In this document: piece after piece, positions 39,301 to 51,859 of the stretch
Layout of the letters: each line of letters opens with the position of its first letter
Position numbering within the stretch: position 1 is the stretch's first letter
Source: Macropodus opercularis
Lineage: Eukaryota; Chordata; Actinopteri; Anabantiformes; Osphronemidae
DNA length: 64,000 nt
Direction of reading: 5' to 3'
Assembly (NCBI GenBank): GCA_030770545.1
Contig: CM061098.1
Coordinates: 13,544,001 to 13,608,000, forward strand
Position numbers and translations under genes: made by a program
The notes under the pieces: model-generated
What the model was told of the DNA's origin: nothing
The model's input: only the letters and a program-made list of their open reading frames with translations
Databases searched by the model: none

Positions 39301-40282
39301 GTGTACCTGCAGTTGTTAGGATGTGTGTCCGCACTTTTTTTTTTTTTGAATTGGCAGTGAATGTAAATGCGGATTCTCATGCATGTGCGCGCCATGTGAC
39401 AGAGAGAGATGATTCTTGGTGAAAAAGCAGTTTGTTAGCGAATTAGAGTTAATTAGCCAACTTTCAGTTCCCAATGCTGTAATTGGGCCCATTTCTCTCT
39501 GTTTCCTCCAGCTGGCATCTCTCATCCACTGCGGAGAAAGGAGGGGAGAGAAAGCGAGGAGAGGAGGGCTGAGTTGGAGGAGCAGAGGGGGTGGGGGGAG
39601 GAGGGTGGCGGTGGGCATGGCGTACATTACATGTCTGTAGGGGTCTGTGGAGTGCTAGCGAGCCTACCCCCTGGGGTAAGAACCACTTGCGCTGGGGATT
39701 GAGACAGTGAGAAGTATTAACTGAGAGATAATGACGAAAGGAAGACTGATGGGAATGAAAATGCAAAAGAACGTGCAAGATGTGAGGGCGGAGGGGAAGT
39801 GGAGAGGGGCGAAAGGGGGTGGGGGGGCTAAAGTGACAGAAATGTTGAAGGATGAGAGGGGAGCCAGTGAAATCATAAGCCATTACAAGCTGGAGAGAGC
39901 GGGAGACACCATGGAGCAGGGGTTTAGGGGCCAAGAGTGGAGCATCTCGAGAGCATCTACAACTCTCTCATACAGTTCTGTGAGGTCCTTCCAATCCTCC
40001 CCCTCTCTGCTGTGCACGAGTCTAATAAACCCTCAAATACCATGAAGGTAATGTTTAAAGACAACAACACCGCAGGGTCTGAATATGGTTGGTGGGCTTT
40101 TTTTTTTTTCTAGGGGGGGGGTGCAAAGAAGGAGTGATGAAAGAGGGGAACAGGCTCTCTCTTGGTGCCGCAACGTGATGATCAGTGGAGTCTAATGAAG
40201 GTGCAGATGTCCCTCAGGAATCTCACGCGCTCTTGACGACCACTGGGAATGGCAATTAATGTGTGGTGTACTGCAGGAAGAT
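36351..40282. other. Non-coding DNA
   Basis: TG tracts at 37899-37918 and 38694-38709, T17 run at 38902-38920, GA-rich patch at 38170-38330 and G-rich sequence at 39520-39610. No exon recognised. Confidence 0.55.
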
Positions 40283-40296
40283 GCACACACACACAC

Positions 40297-40328
<32 letters not shown>
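40283..40328 (+). repeat. (CA)n microsatellite with one CG step
   Basis: Forty-six bases of CA with one GCAC interruption. Confidence 0.95.
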
Positions 40329-41165
40329 TAGCAGCCTATGCACAACCAGAGACACAACTTACATCAAATCTACCACAGCCCCACTTGCGACAATCTGAAG
40401 TCAAACGCAGCTCAAACACCATATGATGCATTCAGCCATACTGCACTTACCATCAGATTATATAATGTAAATGGCTTCGCGAGTGGCGTATTATGTGCTA
40501 TTATTTCATACCAGCACCAGACAGAATAGCACACTGCTCAAGTGATTGCCTCCATTGTGCGTCTAACCAACCAGAACTCTCGACAACATGGCCTTCATGC
40601 TTTCTTTGGATTCGCGGCACAAAGGAGCTCTGTTGCTTCTGCTGCGTTGCCCTATATTTCGCATATAAGTCCTTTTGTGTGTATCACTGCAGCTAAATCC
40701 CTGCTCGCTGACTCCGTGCTCATTATCTTACTGATATTTGTTTCATTCCAGCGAGTGTATTGACACAAGTAGGGATACGGGACGGAGTTGGAGTGGGATG
40801 CAAGGCTCAGGTGGAACGGTCCCTGCGCTGCGGATTAGCTGAGTCGCGCGCGCGTCCTGTGAAACAACTACTTTTAGCGCAGGCCACCGAGGGACGGCAC
40901 AGTTATGTAAAGATGAAAAGATAAACCGAGGCAGAGAAATGGACAGAGGGCGAGGTAAAGAAGAGTGTGTGTGCTTAAGTGTGTCTTTACTCGTGTGTGA
41001 ATGACTTGTGTCTGTGTGTCTGCGTGTGTGTGCGCGCGCTTAGCAAACGTTACAAGCCAAATACGACCGCTCCGCCCTCTTATGAGATAAAAGCATCTTT
41101 CTCTGTCCCGCTGAGACTGCGGCCAAATGGTACAACAAGGCTCAAGCTGACACACGATGGAGGAA

Positions 41166-41199
41166 GGGGGGTGGGGTGGGGGTGGGGGTAGAGGGGGGG
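41166..41199 (+). other. G-quadruplex-prone run
   Basis: Five G blocks of 4-7 bases separated by one or three bases (GGGGGGTGGGGTGGGGG and so on). It is the densest quadruplex motif of the window apart from the pure G runs. Confidence 0.75.
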
Positions 41200-41814
41200 A
41201 TGCGATGTGTGGGTGACGTCAGCACCGTCCCTGGCATTTACACCACAGGAGGTAGAAAATTGTTCCTCCTCTGTTCTACCGCGGCTGCTCACGCAGGAAC
41301 TTTCTCCTTTTTTTTATCTGTTTGTCCTCTTCTTTATCCACTGAAATTACCCTGACCTTTGCATATGTCAATTGAAATTGTTCTTCCCTTCTACTCAGCT
41401 TTCATTCTTCTCCGTATTGTAGCTGCTAGCGGCCCACGGCGTATGACTTCTTTTTTTATTTTTGATTTGAGGCAGAATAAAAGATGATAACATTTCTCTT
41501 CTACGGCGCGTGCCTCTGCCTCCGCCGTCGTTCTTCTGCAACAAGCGAGCAGGAAAACATTAAAGTCACAAACCAAGGTTGTGTATTTAACACCAGGCGT
41601 GTCTGGCTCACCGTTTGGGTTTTCAGCTGTTCAGTTGTAAAATCAGATCAACTCCATTTGTGTCTTTTTACCAAGGACATGGAGATTATTACAATGAACT
41701 GAATAAGCAATTGTGAAAGAAAAAAAAGATGCTCACAAACACGCACACACCCGAACATTCACATACTGATAGTTTAGTGTCAGACAGCAGAGGTGCTATC
41801 AGTTGTATTTAAGG

Positions 41815-41990
41815 AGGAGGGGTCTTAGTTACCTCTAGGTTAATGATCCTCATTAATATGCGCTAATATACCCCAGGTCATGCAGTAATTAAAAATCTCA
41901 TTCAACGCTCTCAGCTTAAACTGACTGACTTGGCTTCGTCCCACAAAGATTAGCATTTATTATTTGTCTCCAAGGTCTGTAGTTCATAGC
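41815..41990. promoter_or_regulatory. Candidate conserved non-coding element
   Basis: Contains GGTTAATGATCCTCATTAATATGCGCTAATA, so three TAAT cores within about 30 bp (in two reading directions), then GCAGTAATTAAAAATC and TTAGCATTTATTATTTG. The density of homeodomain and POU-like words in unique sequence is the highest in the window. Conservation untested. Confidence 0.35.
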
Positions 41991-42559
41991 GAGTGGCTGA
42001 GACTAATCGCCTACTGTTGAACATCTGACTGGGCTGGTCTGTCTCCTCCAGTGCCTAGTGAGGAAACCAGGCGCTGGAGCCAAGCAGAGGTGAAAAGGCT
42101 CCGCTTGGCAGGGCGCACACTGTTTATGAGCTGAATAGGTTTGCAGGTTGCGCCTTTGGAGAGTTGCATCACGTTTGCGAGAGAGTGTTTGTGCGAAGCG
42201 GGCGCACAAACAAGCGCCGCGGAGTGCACACGCAGGCGTGCGCCGAGATCCGCCGCCTGCATGTGCAGTCCATCAGCATGGGGACTTCCGTATTCCTCTG
42301 AGCCAGCTGATGTCAGCTGATGCAAGGTGTGCTAATTGTAAGCTTGTATGACGGTTGCGTGTTCTTGCAGTCAAAAAATGACTCAACCAATCCTCGTCAC
42401 ACACACACACACACGTGCGTATCCTCGGAGACCATCCATGACCAAAGCAGCAGGTACATCAAAACGCTCCTTCTTTCCGCTGTGCACGCTCACAGACAGC
42501 GTACACGGCTTCACGAGGAGGGAGGCCGGGAGATAATGAACCAGGTTTAATGTTGCATC

Positions 42560-42910
42560 CACGAAAGTGCGCAGCAAGTTTATGCAGCACCTTTCATTCT
42601 GTTTGAGCGCGCAATCTGCATGTAATTAACATCCGATTTACTAAGGCAGCAGCTAATAATGCAATCAGTGATTAGGGCCGCCTCACAGGCACATGCTGCA
42701 ATTGATGAAGAGCTCAAAAGGTGCAGCTTTGGTAGCAGGATTTGTCTCTGATGCAAAAAAAAACACATTTGTAATAAAATCCCAAAATGTCAATTCCATT
42801 AACTAAGCTCACAATTAAAATCTAACTTGGAAACTAAATTGGATGTCTATTATGATAAAGCCGTAGTAATAATAATCTATTTATAAAACATAAGGCTGCA
42901 GAAGTAATTA
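42560..42910. promoter_or_regulatory. Candidate conserved non-coding element
   Basis: Unique AT-rich block with TGTAATTAACATCCGATTTAC, GCAGCTAATAATGCAATCAG and CTGCAATTGATGAAG words, resembling developmental enhancers. The downstream part (42780-42910) becomes simply AT-rich. Confidence 0.3.
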
Positions 42911-43657
42911 AACCCGCTTGTGAGGAAAATACCATACAGATATATTAAAAAGTGGCACAAAAAGAAGAATTGCCTGGCAGCAGAGTGCAGACGTCTCACT
43001 TCGTCGTGAATGAAACTTCTGAAAACTATACAGCTTGATTAACTTTTGTTTTCTACGCCGCGGCTGGTTTTGGCTAAAGGTGAAAGTCAACGCGTGCAAC
43101 AATGGCGCTCGACAGACTTGTGAATCCAGCAGGAATCAACAACAGTTATTGAATCTCCTCCTATTGTTTGCGCGAGCGCCTGTCAAACGCATGTGCACGG
43201 AAGCGAGAGACGCGTGAGGCGTGCGCGCGATGACAGGCGCCTTTCGCACCCGCTTTGATAAATAACACACACGCTTCCGAGGCGCAAAGGGCTCAGTGAG
43301 TTCGGCCCGGAGTGCGGAAACTCCTGGCACGTCTCGCCTAGGAAGACGGCGAGAGCGAGAACAGCTCAGCAGTCAGCTAGTTAGGGGGAATATAATGTGG
43401 CTCGCTGGGGGGTTGTTGGGTTTGTTTTATGCTCAGTCCCCTTTTTTGGTGACGTTTCTATAAATGGAGGCAGCAAAACATCAAAGAGAGGAGTTTTGTT
43501 GTGGTTTTTTTTTTCCTCAGCAACAGGCCACAGTCATCACCATCCACTAGCTCTAAACATCACCTCCTCTCTTTGCTTGCTCCTGCTCTAGATGGGAGCA
43601 GAGCGAGCGAGCGCCAATGTGTTTGCTAATCAGCGCAAAAAAGCTCTGCTGACTCAG

Positions 43658-43686
43658 CCCCCCCCCCCCACACACACACACACACA

Positions 43687-43719
<33 letters not shown>
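43658..43719 (+). repeat. C12 run followed by (CA)n microsatellite
   Basis: Twelve C (43658-43669) join about 50 bp of CA with one CATA interruption. Confidence 0.95.
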
Positions 43720-43739
43720 TTCACATAATGTAACGTCTC

Positions 43740-46700
43740 GCAAAAAAAAAGACTTCATTGAATTTGAGTTTATTCATGAGATTACAATACAACATGCTAT
43801 CTCTGACTGCACAAGGTCGCAAAACTGGCAGAGCCGTGCACCAAATAAATCCGGATTGCTTACCATCTCCTCTGTCTCCCAGGGCTCTTCCCTCTGAATT
43901 CTCCTTCTTCCTTTGTTCTGTTTTTCTTTTTTGCTGTTTTTTAGGTCTTTTTGTGTGTGTTTTATTATTTTTTTTTATGCTGAACCAGATTGTCATAGCA
44001 ACCACAGCAATTGGTTGGTTGGTTCGCTGGAGCCCCCCCCCGCTACGTCCGATAGGTATTTGTGTTTGAGGCATGTGCGCACTTACCCCACGTCGCCGCG
44101 TGCTTTTCGAGACACTTTGCATGAGCAATTGCGTATGCATTGGATTCTTGATAGCTGTCACTTTGAGAGGTGTCGAGTGACTTATGGCTGTTGTACAGTG
44201 GCGCGCGTCAGCTCCATCTCCTGCATCCAGAATTTCATGCAATGGCATCTTAAAATGCAAAAAAATAAACTGTTTGTGTTCTTTGCTGCTGAAAATAAGG
44301 ACATTTTCTGTCATTTGTGTGCTGGGGACAGGATTATACCAAGATACTAGTTGGAGCTGTTGAAGTGGAAACTTTAGGTGAAACATTTTATTTCCGCTCC
44401 TATGACTCATATACACGAAGTGCTAATTAATGAAGATGTTTTGAAGAGTTATTTAAGTTTCTCTTGCTGGCAAATCAGCTTATTTTATTTTTCACATCCT
44501 TACCTTGAGCTTTATCTGGACACGTTGGCTTAGAAGGTTCCTCCTAAAATCTCACCCTGGTGTTTTTTGTGTGCTGCCTCTAAAAAGCTTCCCGCAGTTG
44601 GAATAATGAACACTGAGATATACTGTAAGGTCCTTCCAAAGCTATGAGCAGGTTTCTGTTGTCCTGTCTGTCTTCTCTAACTGCCAAGACGAAGCACATC
44701 TCCAGCCATCAAAGAGCGCGGCCATATGTCAGTCTCAAACCTTTTAACTTCTCCCAAGTGAGAAAAAACGAAGACGCAGCCGAGCTGGGATCACAAATTT
44801 CACTTCCAAATATGTGAAGCACTTATTTTTACTAGGCAAACTGCTTTAATGTCTTCAGAGATTGTTCAGCTTTGTACACTTGCTGTCACAGTATTTAATA
44901 ATTTGAATAATCAATTTGGAAATAATTGGGAAGCATTTTTTCAAGCTCCAACTTTTATTCTTTGGCAAGAAATGACTTCAATTTGTAGAATTCTCTCTGA
45001 TTGTGTTTGCTACGTATGGTACATATTATAATTTTAGTGCTGTTTTATTCATATTTTATTGTTTTCTGCCCTAAAAGTTACAGACAAGACATTTCTCCGC
45101 ACACACACACACAAGGAGACGCTTTCCCCTTTGCAGATTTTTTTCCTTTCAACCATTACAGAGCTGAACCATGTTCAGAGGTAATGGAAGGCTGATAATG
45201 TGGGTTTCTGTCTTTGCACTTAGGGTTTAGGGTTTACGTGTTATGCTGACACATGTGCGTGTGTGAACTCCACACTGTGCGTATTCATGCCTCGCACGTG
45301 TGTTTGCATATATGTGGAAGGAGGAGGCCGTTTATTTTGATTGTTTTCAATGTGGGTCCAGTGCATAGAATCTATAACAATACCATCAATCCACAGCAGC
45401 AACAACATGGATGTAATTTATATGGTAATGTAGCCTCCACAGTTGTCCCGAGTTACACGGTGGACATCTCTGACAATGGACAGCGTAGGTAAGCTGAAGC
45501 ATCCTAATGCCGTGTATAGCCACGGACACACACGCCCACGCGCTTGCACTTCTCAGCAACAGGGAGGCATGTTTCAATTAGCGGTTCAGAGACATGCTGG
45601 GCTGCATTTGAGCGTCTGGCTCAAAAGGTCGAGTGTTTTACTCCGTGTCAGCTTGTGTCTGTCGCCATCGCTTCTCTTCTCCAGTTGAAAACAAAAGCCG
45701 CTTGAGTGAGGAGCGACTTCCTGAACCAGATGCTCGGCTAGAACCCGCGCCGTGGGTCCGTTTCTCCGCAGCAGACGGTCAAAGTCTGGCGCCGCACAGT
45801 AAGCGCTTGGCTCGTCAAATGCAAAGTCGTGATTCAAAGAGGTTCTGATGTTTGTCGTGTCCTAGTCAGCGTTTAGACGACGCAGAGCATCATTCGTTTC
45901 ATAGTTGTGTTCACATTCATGTGTAACTCACATCCGCTAGTCCTGTTTGCGCACACTGTGTTATGTCAAGGCCAAAAGCAGGTGATCGGACCCGTTACTT
46001 CAACATGGCCTCATGCATTTTTAGCTGAGACAGTTGTCTTTGAAAAGATGGAAATAATAGAAATAATTTGTACTTTTTATCATTTCATTTACAGTTAATT
46101 AGCAACTGTGGGTCTTTTTCGCTCATATCCTTGCTGTGCTTACATAATCTTTTTAGGTTGAGTGTGACATAACTTTTTTATGAATTAAGGTATTTATAAT
46201 ATTTAAATTAATCTTGAAAAGACAAATTAAGCATATTTGGCCAATGCTGAAACAAATAGCTTCCATTATATAAGGTTAAATAGCTAATAACGCAGCGGTT
46301 GAAATAACTAGTGAACATGTGATAATACGCAAGTGGTGGGAAAAGATTCTGAAGGAAAATGGTCACGGTAGGCTTCCTGTAAATGATACTGAGCCACTGT
46401 CGGACAAATCAGACCGTCGACTTCTACAAAACCAGATAGGACGGTAATATAGAAGAACACATGATGCTGCGAATCCGGACAGCTCCTTATTCCCAGCCGT
46501 GAGGCGTGTTTAGCCTGAGCTGTACGTGTGTGTGTGTGTATGTCTGTTTGGGAAGACGGCCTCCGACGTTGTGCAGTGATGTAGGTGAGATGAAAGCGAG
46601 GAACTGAGCGCGAGCGGTGGAGAGCCGTAGGCCAGAGAACAACCCAGACACTCTGTTACACATCAAAGGCAGTGCCAGCGATACAATCGTCTCTTTAGGC

Positions 46701-48115
46701 TGTGGAGGCCCAACTTTATTAATTAAAACGCGTCTGTTGAATCGCCCTCTCTCGCCTCTCCCTTCCCGCTTTGCTCGTTTTATCACTCCTTTTCCAAGGT
46801 AGTGCTTGACTACGAAAGAGAAGAAAGCGGGGGGAGGATGTGGGAGGACGCATCCAGGGTTGTGAAAGCGGGTGAGCGCAGACCACTCTGTGGTCCATTC
46901 GTCCATTTGTTGCTCACACATACTGTACAGTCAACAACAGGTGTGCAGCCTTCCACAAAATGAGTGAATATGAGGAGAGGGGAGGCAAGGATTGGAGAGA
47001 AAGGGAGGGAGGGGGGAAACAGGAAGAGAGATGAGATGGAGGAGACAGACAGTACTGTATAGATAAATAGAGAAAAGGGCCCATTGTGTCAGCAGCTGTC
47101 ATCACTAAATAGCCCTCAGATCACTGTCAGACATTATCACGCGTACGCACAAACACACATATATGTGCATACTTATACACACGCACACACGCGCTTGACT
47201 GACAGCTCCCCCTCAGTCCAACATCTGTGCTGACAGCAGCCGTGGTAATGAGTCTCTGCATGTGCCAGCATGGGTGTGTCGCTGCTTTTCCCTCCCTCTC
47301 CCATCCGTACCACTCGTTCAATCACTTCACGTCCTCCCCTTATCTCGCTGTTTCCTCGTTCCTCTCCCCGTTAGTTTCCATCATTTCAATAGAAGCGCCT
47401 GCCGATCGACCGAGCCACTTGAGTAGCGACTAATTGAGGACAACACCAAGTATAAAGTTTACTGTAGATGCTTTTTTTTTTGCTTTTTTTTTTTCGTTCG
47501 CCATCCAGGTGTGCTGTATTTTTACATAGAGGTGTGGAGGAAGAGAGGGATGAAAGAGGAGTGGGATGATGAGATGATGAATGGCTCTCGTTAGCGCGGT
47601 AATTTGTCTCTTCTTGTCTGACTGGGCTCCAGCTGTCGCTCCATCCCTCGCTCCGCTCCGCTCTCCTCGGGCCTACCACTCCTCACCTCAGCCAGATGGG
47701 TGCACGGGCGGATGGACGGAGCAAGGCGGGGGGCGGGGGGGAAGCAGAAATAGAGGCGAAGGGCGAACAGAAGAGGGGGGAGAAGGATGTGGCAGTTGAG
47801 GAACGGCTTCATAGAGAGACGACCGATCAAACAACAGTTGAAGTCGCACAGCAACAGGCGCCTGTGTAACTCAAATCCTGGCGCTCACAAGCTAACGATG
47901 GTTGTCTTTCTTTTTACACCATACCTCAAACATCCAGAGACTTTTTTTAATGCCTCTGATACACTGCTACAATCTTACTTGTTTCCTCCCCATGATACAC
48001 GTGTTTTTCACACTAATCAACACTTGCGCGAGAACCGTAGAGTCTGAGAGAGGGACTGAGAGATGTATGCAGATGGCCGGGGAGGCGGCTGAAGGATGGC
48101 ATGGAACAAATCGTC
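43740..48115. other. Non-coding DNA
   Basis: AT-rich sequence at 44820-45070 and 46050-46330, TG patch at 46527-46539, GA-rich sequence at 46970-47050, CA-rich sequence at 47140-47190. A 46-nt segment (45443-45488) has GTAAGC donor but a poor acceptor. No credible exon. Confidence 0.55.
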
Positions 48116-48119
48116 AAGA

Positions 48120-48500
48120 GGACCACGTGAGCTCATTGCCAAGTCTTTGTTCTAATAACACAAAGCAATTTCAACTGACCTTTCTAGAAATGTAGCGGGC
48201 AGAAATGACTGAGTTAAGGATGCCCCACAGCTTAATTGCTTGGGAGATTAAAGTTCCCTTAATTGCTTTTGGCCAACTAGTGTAATTTTTCCTTTTTTGT
48301 AATTAAAGTGATTTAAAATATTAATAAGTGCTCTCGCATACATAAACCGGACTGCGCGCGGGGGGGACACACACATACACACAAGCTGATGCGGACACGA
48401 CAAAAGCATGCAACAGCTGCAAAAGTGTGCAAACATTTTTCATTGCCTGCTGACGGTCGCCTCATTAAAGGTCTTGATAATATGCAAATATCCAGATCCA
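48120..48500. promoter_or_regulatory. Candidate conserved non-coding element
   Basis: CTTAATTGCTTGGGAGATTAAAG and CTTAATTGCTTTTGGCC are near-repeats about 30 bp apart, followed by GTAATTAAAGTGATTTAAAATATTAATAAG. An octamer-like ATGCAAAT lies near 48483. The paired TTAATTGCTT words suggest clustered homeodomain (NKX/LHX-type) sites. Conservation untested. Confidence 0.33.
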
Positions 48501-48559
48501 TCCTTGCTGTCAATTACGGTGAGCGATCGATTCATTTAGATCAATCAGCAGCTTTACTT

Positions 48560-48581
48560 TTGTGTGTGTGTGTGTGTGTGT
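48560..48581 (+). repeat. (TG)11 microsatellite
   Basis: Twenty-two bases of TG, followed by CT/T-rich sequence to about 48860. Confidence 0.93.
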
Positions 48582-48939
48582 TCCTGCTTTATTCCCTTTT
48601 ACCTCTTCATTCCCTCTTTCCCTCTTATTGCTTCCTCCCCTCCTTCTTTCATTCGTCCCCATTTTTTATTATTGGCACTAAATTTTGTCAGCTCAGGGTT
48701 CTGGACTGTCTCATCTTCTCCGCTCATCTGTTCCCTTCATTTATTTCTCTCGGTCTCCCACTCTCCTTTCCCCAAGTCACCCCCCATGACCTCGTTGTCT
48801 CTCCCCGGCCTCCATCCGCTTCTCGTCTCGTCTTTTCCATCCTGCCAGACGCAGTGTTTGCTTTGCCACTGTTTATCCATTTTTCTGTGTTTGCTCTGAT
48901 GAGATTGACCAGACACACACACACACACACACAGAGGAA

Positions 48940-50700
48940 CACACATACCTAAACAGAAGACAAGGCTGGCATCCCTCTGGGGTGTAGTTAACGTTGGGGC
49001 TGTGGATCGATCTTAGCTCTGGTTTCCATGACGCAAAGCTCTGAGCTGGAGCAGTTTGGACAGCAGGAAGGAGGCATCACTCTGCCTCTGTTTCTATCAA
49101 ATTTATCACTATAAAACAGTGATGGCATCTAAACTCCAATGCGTACTTTCCTTGATTAATGGCCTTCATTTTCAGACAGCACACACAGTCTAGCCAGCTA
49201 ACAAATATGTCCGCCACTTTGGTTCTTAAATGATACCTACATTGATCCCTCCTCCCTCCCCTCCTTTGTCCAGGTACTGTTTCCCTGATGCAAGCAATAT
49301 CACACCATCGCCTAAAAAAAAGTCCCTCATCTATCATGGCCCTTACACATTTTGATTTCTATCAATACTCAGTGATGGGAAGATGAATGCTGTCAAATTA
49401 CAATCACACCACATCTGTATTCTGAAGAACTGTCGCCAAGAAAAGGAAGGAAGAAAGAAAATAGTATAATGACGAATGTTCGGCTATCTCGTCATTTTCT
49501 TATTCTTTTCAAGGCCTTCAAGGCTCTGCTTTCATACCTTTCATCAGTTCCTGCCTGGCTTGGTTCTGTGCAAAGAAAGAGAAAGAGAAAAGGCAAAAGA
49601 ATGAATTGTTGAAGTTTATAAAAAAAAAAAAAACTAAGGGCAAACCAGCCTATTCTGTCACCGGCGCCTTGCATTTTAACCTTGGAAGATGAAAGACAAA
49701 AACGTGACTGAGTGATAGGGAAAAAAAAAAGCCGTATTTGTAAAGCCGTCAAACAAAAACATCGCCGTCGCCTGCGGCTATCGTCGTTTCGTACGTGGAA
49801 TCGGGAAAAAATAAATGATTATCACCGTGTCGAAGCGTCTTTGGTCGACTCTCTAATTAGTAGTTGTAATAACCTGAGTCCTTTGGTGGATTAACTGGAC
49901 TCAGTGGCCTCATTCTTAGCGTATTGTTGATTGATTGAGCTGCAAATATGGCAGATATAATTATTCTATATTTTGAGCCGTCTCTAAATAGAATTTATTA
50001 GATTTGTCTTTGTCCTTGATTCCAAACCTTTGGAGAGTATGGCGAATTCTCTCTATCCCTCTCTTCTCTCTCTGGTGTACGGGACAGCCTGATTGTGTCC
50101 ACGCATCCCATGGCTCCGACTATTTAAAGACTTGGCTGTTAACTTTCTTTTGTCTTCCCCATGTAGAGGACAACCGTGCAATGGATGTAGGTCCCCATGA
50201 AAATGCATTTGATTCGAAACAGAACTCACAAATTTGAAAGACGAAATCATACTATTAGATAAAACGTTAAATTAAAAGGCAATAAACTGTGCTGTTGTCG
50301 TAAGAACCAAAATCTTTGAATTGATTTCATCACTCGACGACATTTGTGAATTTTGCAGCAACATGCAGTAAATCTTCAAGCCATACTCCAGATGTTTACA
50401 GTTTAGATCACCCACATGACATCGCGCACATTTGTTTTTTTATTTATTTTTCATTATTGGTCTGAGATTACTTCTAATCACAGCACTGAAACATTTCTGT
50501 CCTAAAACAACGTCTTCCTAATTCACCTCCAACTGTTATCCAAAAACCAGGACAAATAGAACCAAATTTCCCTACAGAGAGAAAAATTAGCAAATGGAAT
50601 TTTTGTAGTTTGGTTGAACTGACTGTTTAAGGAGCCAGAATTGATTTGTTAAACTTGGAGCAGGCCTCTGTCTCACCGTCAGTCATTGCCATTTGTTCTG
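48940..50700. other. Plain intronic DNA before the first teneurin exon
   Basis: Poly-A/T patches at 49619-49633 and 49720-49731; otherwise unique AT-rich sequence. Nothing coding is seen until the acceptor at 50757. Confidence 0.6.
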
Positions 50701-50757
50701 TCTAACACCTCCTCCTCTGTCCTTTTCTCCCCATCTTTCTCTCCCTCTGTGCTCCAG

Positions 50758-50964
50758 GTCGTCCACTCCCTCCAACCTCTTCCTCCTCACTGCTCCCCCC
50801 TTCCCTCCCGTCCTCCTCGTCCGCCCCACACCACCCATCCCCTGGGCCGTCTCCACCGATCAGGGAGTGCCAGATGCCCCTGCTGGAGAAAAACTCCACT
50901 CACTCTCACCTGGAGGCCCACCCGGATGATTCATACTTGCTCCGGGCCCAGACCTCTTCCACTG
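50758..50964 (+). CDS. tenm2: Teneurin-2-like internal exon, cytoplasmic domain (proline/serine-rich part)
   Basis: This 207-nt exon encodes part of the N-terminal cytoplasmic domain of a teneurin, a type II membrane receptor that acts in neuronal adhesion and synapse formation. The frame has codons starting at multiples of 3 (50760, 50763 and so on). It reads RPLPPTSSSSLLPP first, then a Ser/Pro-rich stretch, then CQMPLLEKNSTHSHLEAHP, DDSYLLRAQTSSTG. RPxPPTSS-SLLP and CQMPLL are, to my knowledge, teneurin-2 hallmarks. The acceptor is a long pyrimidine tract ending in GCTCCAG at 50757, and the donor is ACTG/GTAAGA. Two nucleotides complete a split codon at the start and one begins a split codon at the end, so the exon is phase 1-1 and could be skipped without a frameshift. 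Compared with mammalian teneurin-2 as I remember it, the segment before SYLLRA is several residues shorter. Teneurin assignment is very secure; paralog 2 is likely; a teleost duplicate cannot be resolved. Confidence 0.93.
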
Positions 50965-51859
50965 GTAAGAGCGCTCCCCATTGATCCATCCTTTTATCTT
51001 TCATTCATTTTATTTGTACAGCAATATGTCATCCATCACCTGGGTCACTGCATTACCTCATCATGTGTCCATTTCCTGATGTGATTTAGTCTATGCGCAT
51101 AATATGCCCAGCAATCATTTGCTTTAATTTAGTGTCACATCTTGTTCTTCTGGCCATTTTGTTTCTTTTGGGCATTCCACCAAAGTCGGTATGTGTTTAG
51201 GGAACTGTCCATCAAAACTAAGCATCAGCGCTAATATTAAAATGAACACACTTAATTCTGAAAATGACCATGAGATTTCAAAGACGCATAATCAACGTAT
51301 CACAAAAGAAAACTCTCTCAATTAACATAATTGTTGCTCACAAGAACGTTTGAAACAAACAGTGACTTGTTAATGGATTGCGTTTTAAACGCAACGCTCC
51401 CACCTTTGTCACCTAAAGCAAGGAAACAATGATGCAAGCGAACGCAACCCTTGCGCTGTGCTGAGCGAAGACCGGCTCCTGGTGAGTAGGTGTGTTTGGG
51501 CTTAGCAAAAAGCGAAGAGCCGACGAGCGGATCAGCGCAACAGAGACAAACTACAGAACTATAGGTAGTTACCCTGGCTGCGATCGTTCTCCTCCATCAA
51601 TGGACACGCTCTCGCTAGCTGTTACAGTCTTATATCGACACCTTGCCACGACTCCCCTGCCACGTGCTTGCAAACACACACATGCACACGCACATCAGCA
51701 GCGATGAGTTAATTCATCAGCATACACATTTATTCTGAACAATTATCTGCTGTGGGCCAACGCTCTCTCTCTCTCTCTCCCTCTCTCTCTGTCCCTCTTT
51801 GCCTCGCTTTCCCGCTCGTCCCCTGTTTCTCTATTCCTCTGTGCATCTACACTTGTAAT

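Larger units (their letters stand above)
12182..50757 (+). other. Long non-coding stretch, probably intron upstream of the first teneurin exon
   Basis: No recognisable coding exon lies here; in particular I find no match for the teneurin N-terminus (YTSSS, QKSYSSSETLKA, LTLTDS types). The 3' end is an excellent acceptor (CTTTCTCTCCCTCTGTGCTCCAG). If the first exon at 12130 is real, this is a 38.6 kb intron. Contents are microsatellites, candidate regulatory blocks and weak exon-like signals, listed separately. Confidence 0.7.

Noticed and set aside
43721..44416. Open frame of 231 codons on the minus strand
   Set aside because: The longest less-repetitive frame in this part, but it has no recognisable motif, uses a Lys/Lys-rich tract from a T-run, and lacks exon-like borders. 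Could be revisited with a protein search.
45222..45235. Telomere-like TTTAGGG words
   Set aside because: Only two copies; no array.
45443..45488. Segment reading VPSYTVDISDNGQR before a GTAAGC donor
   Set aside because: The acceptor lacks a pyrimidine tract and the phases (enter 1, exit 2) do not fit the acceptor at 50758.
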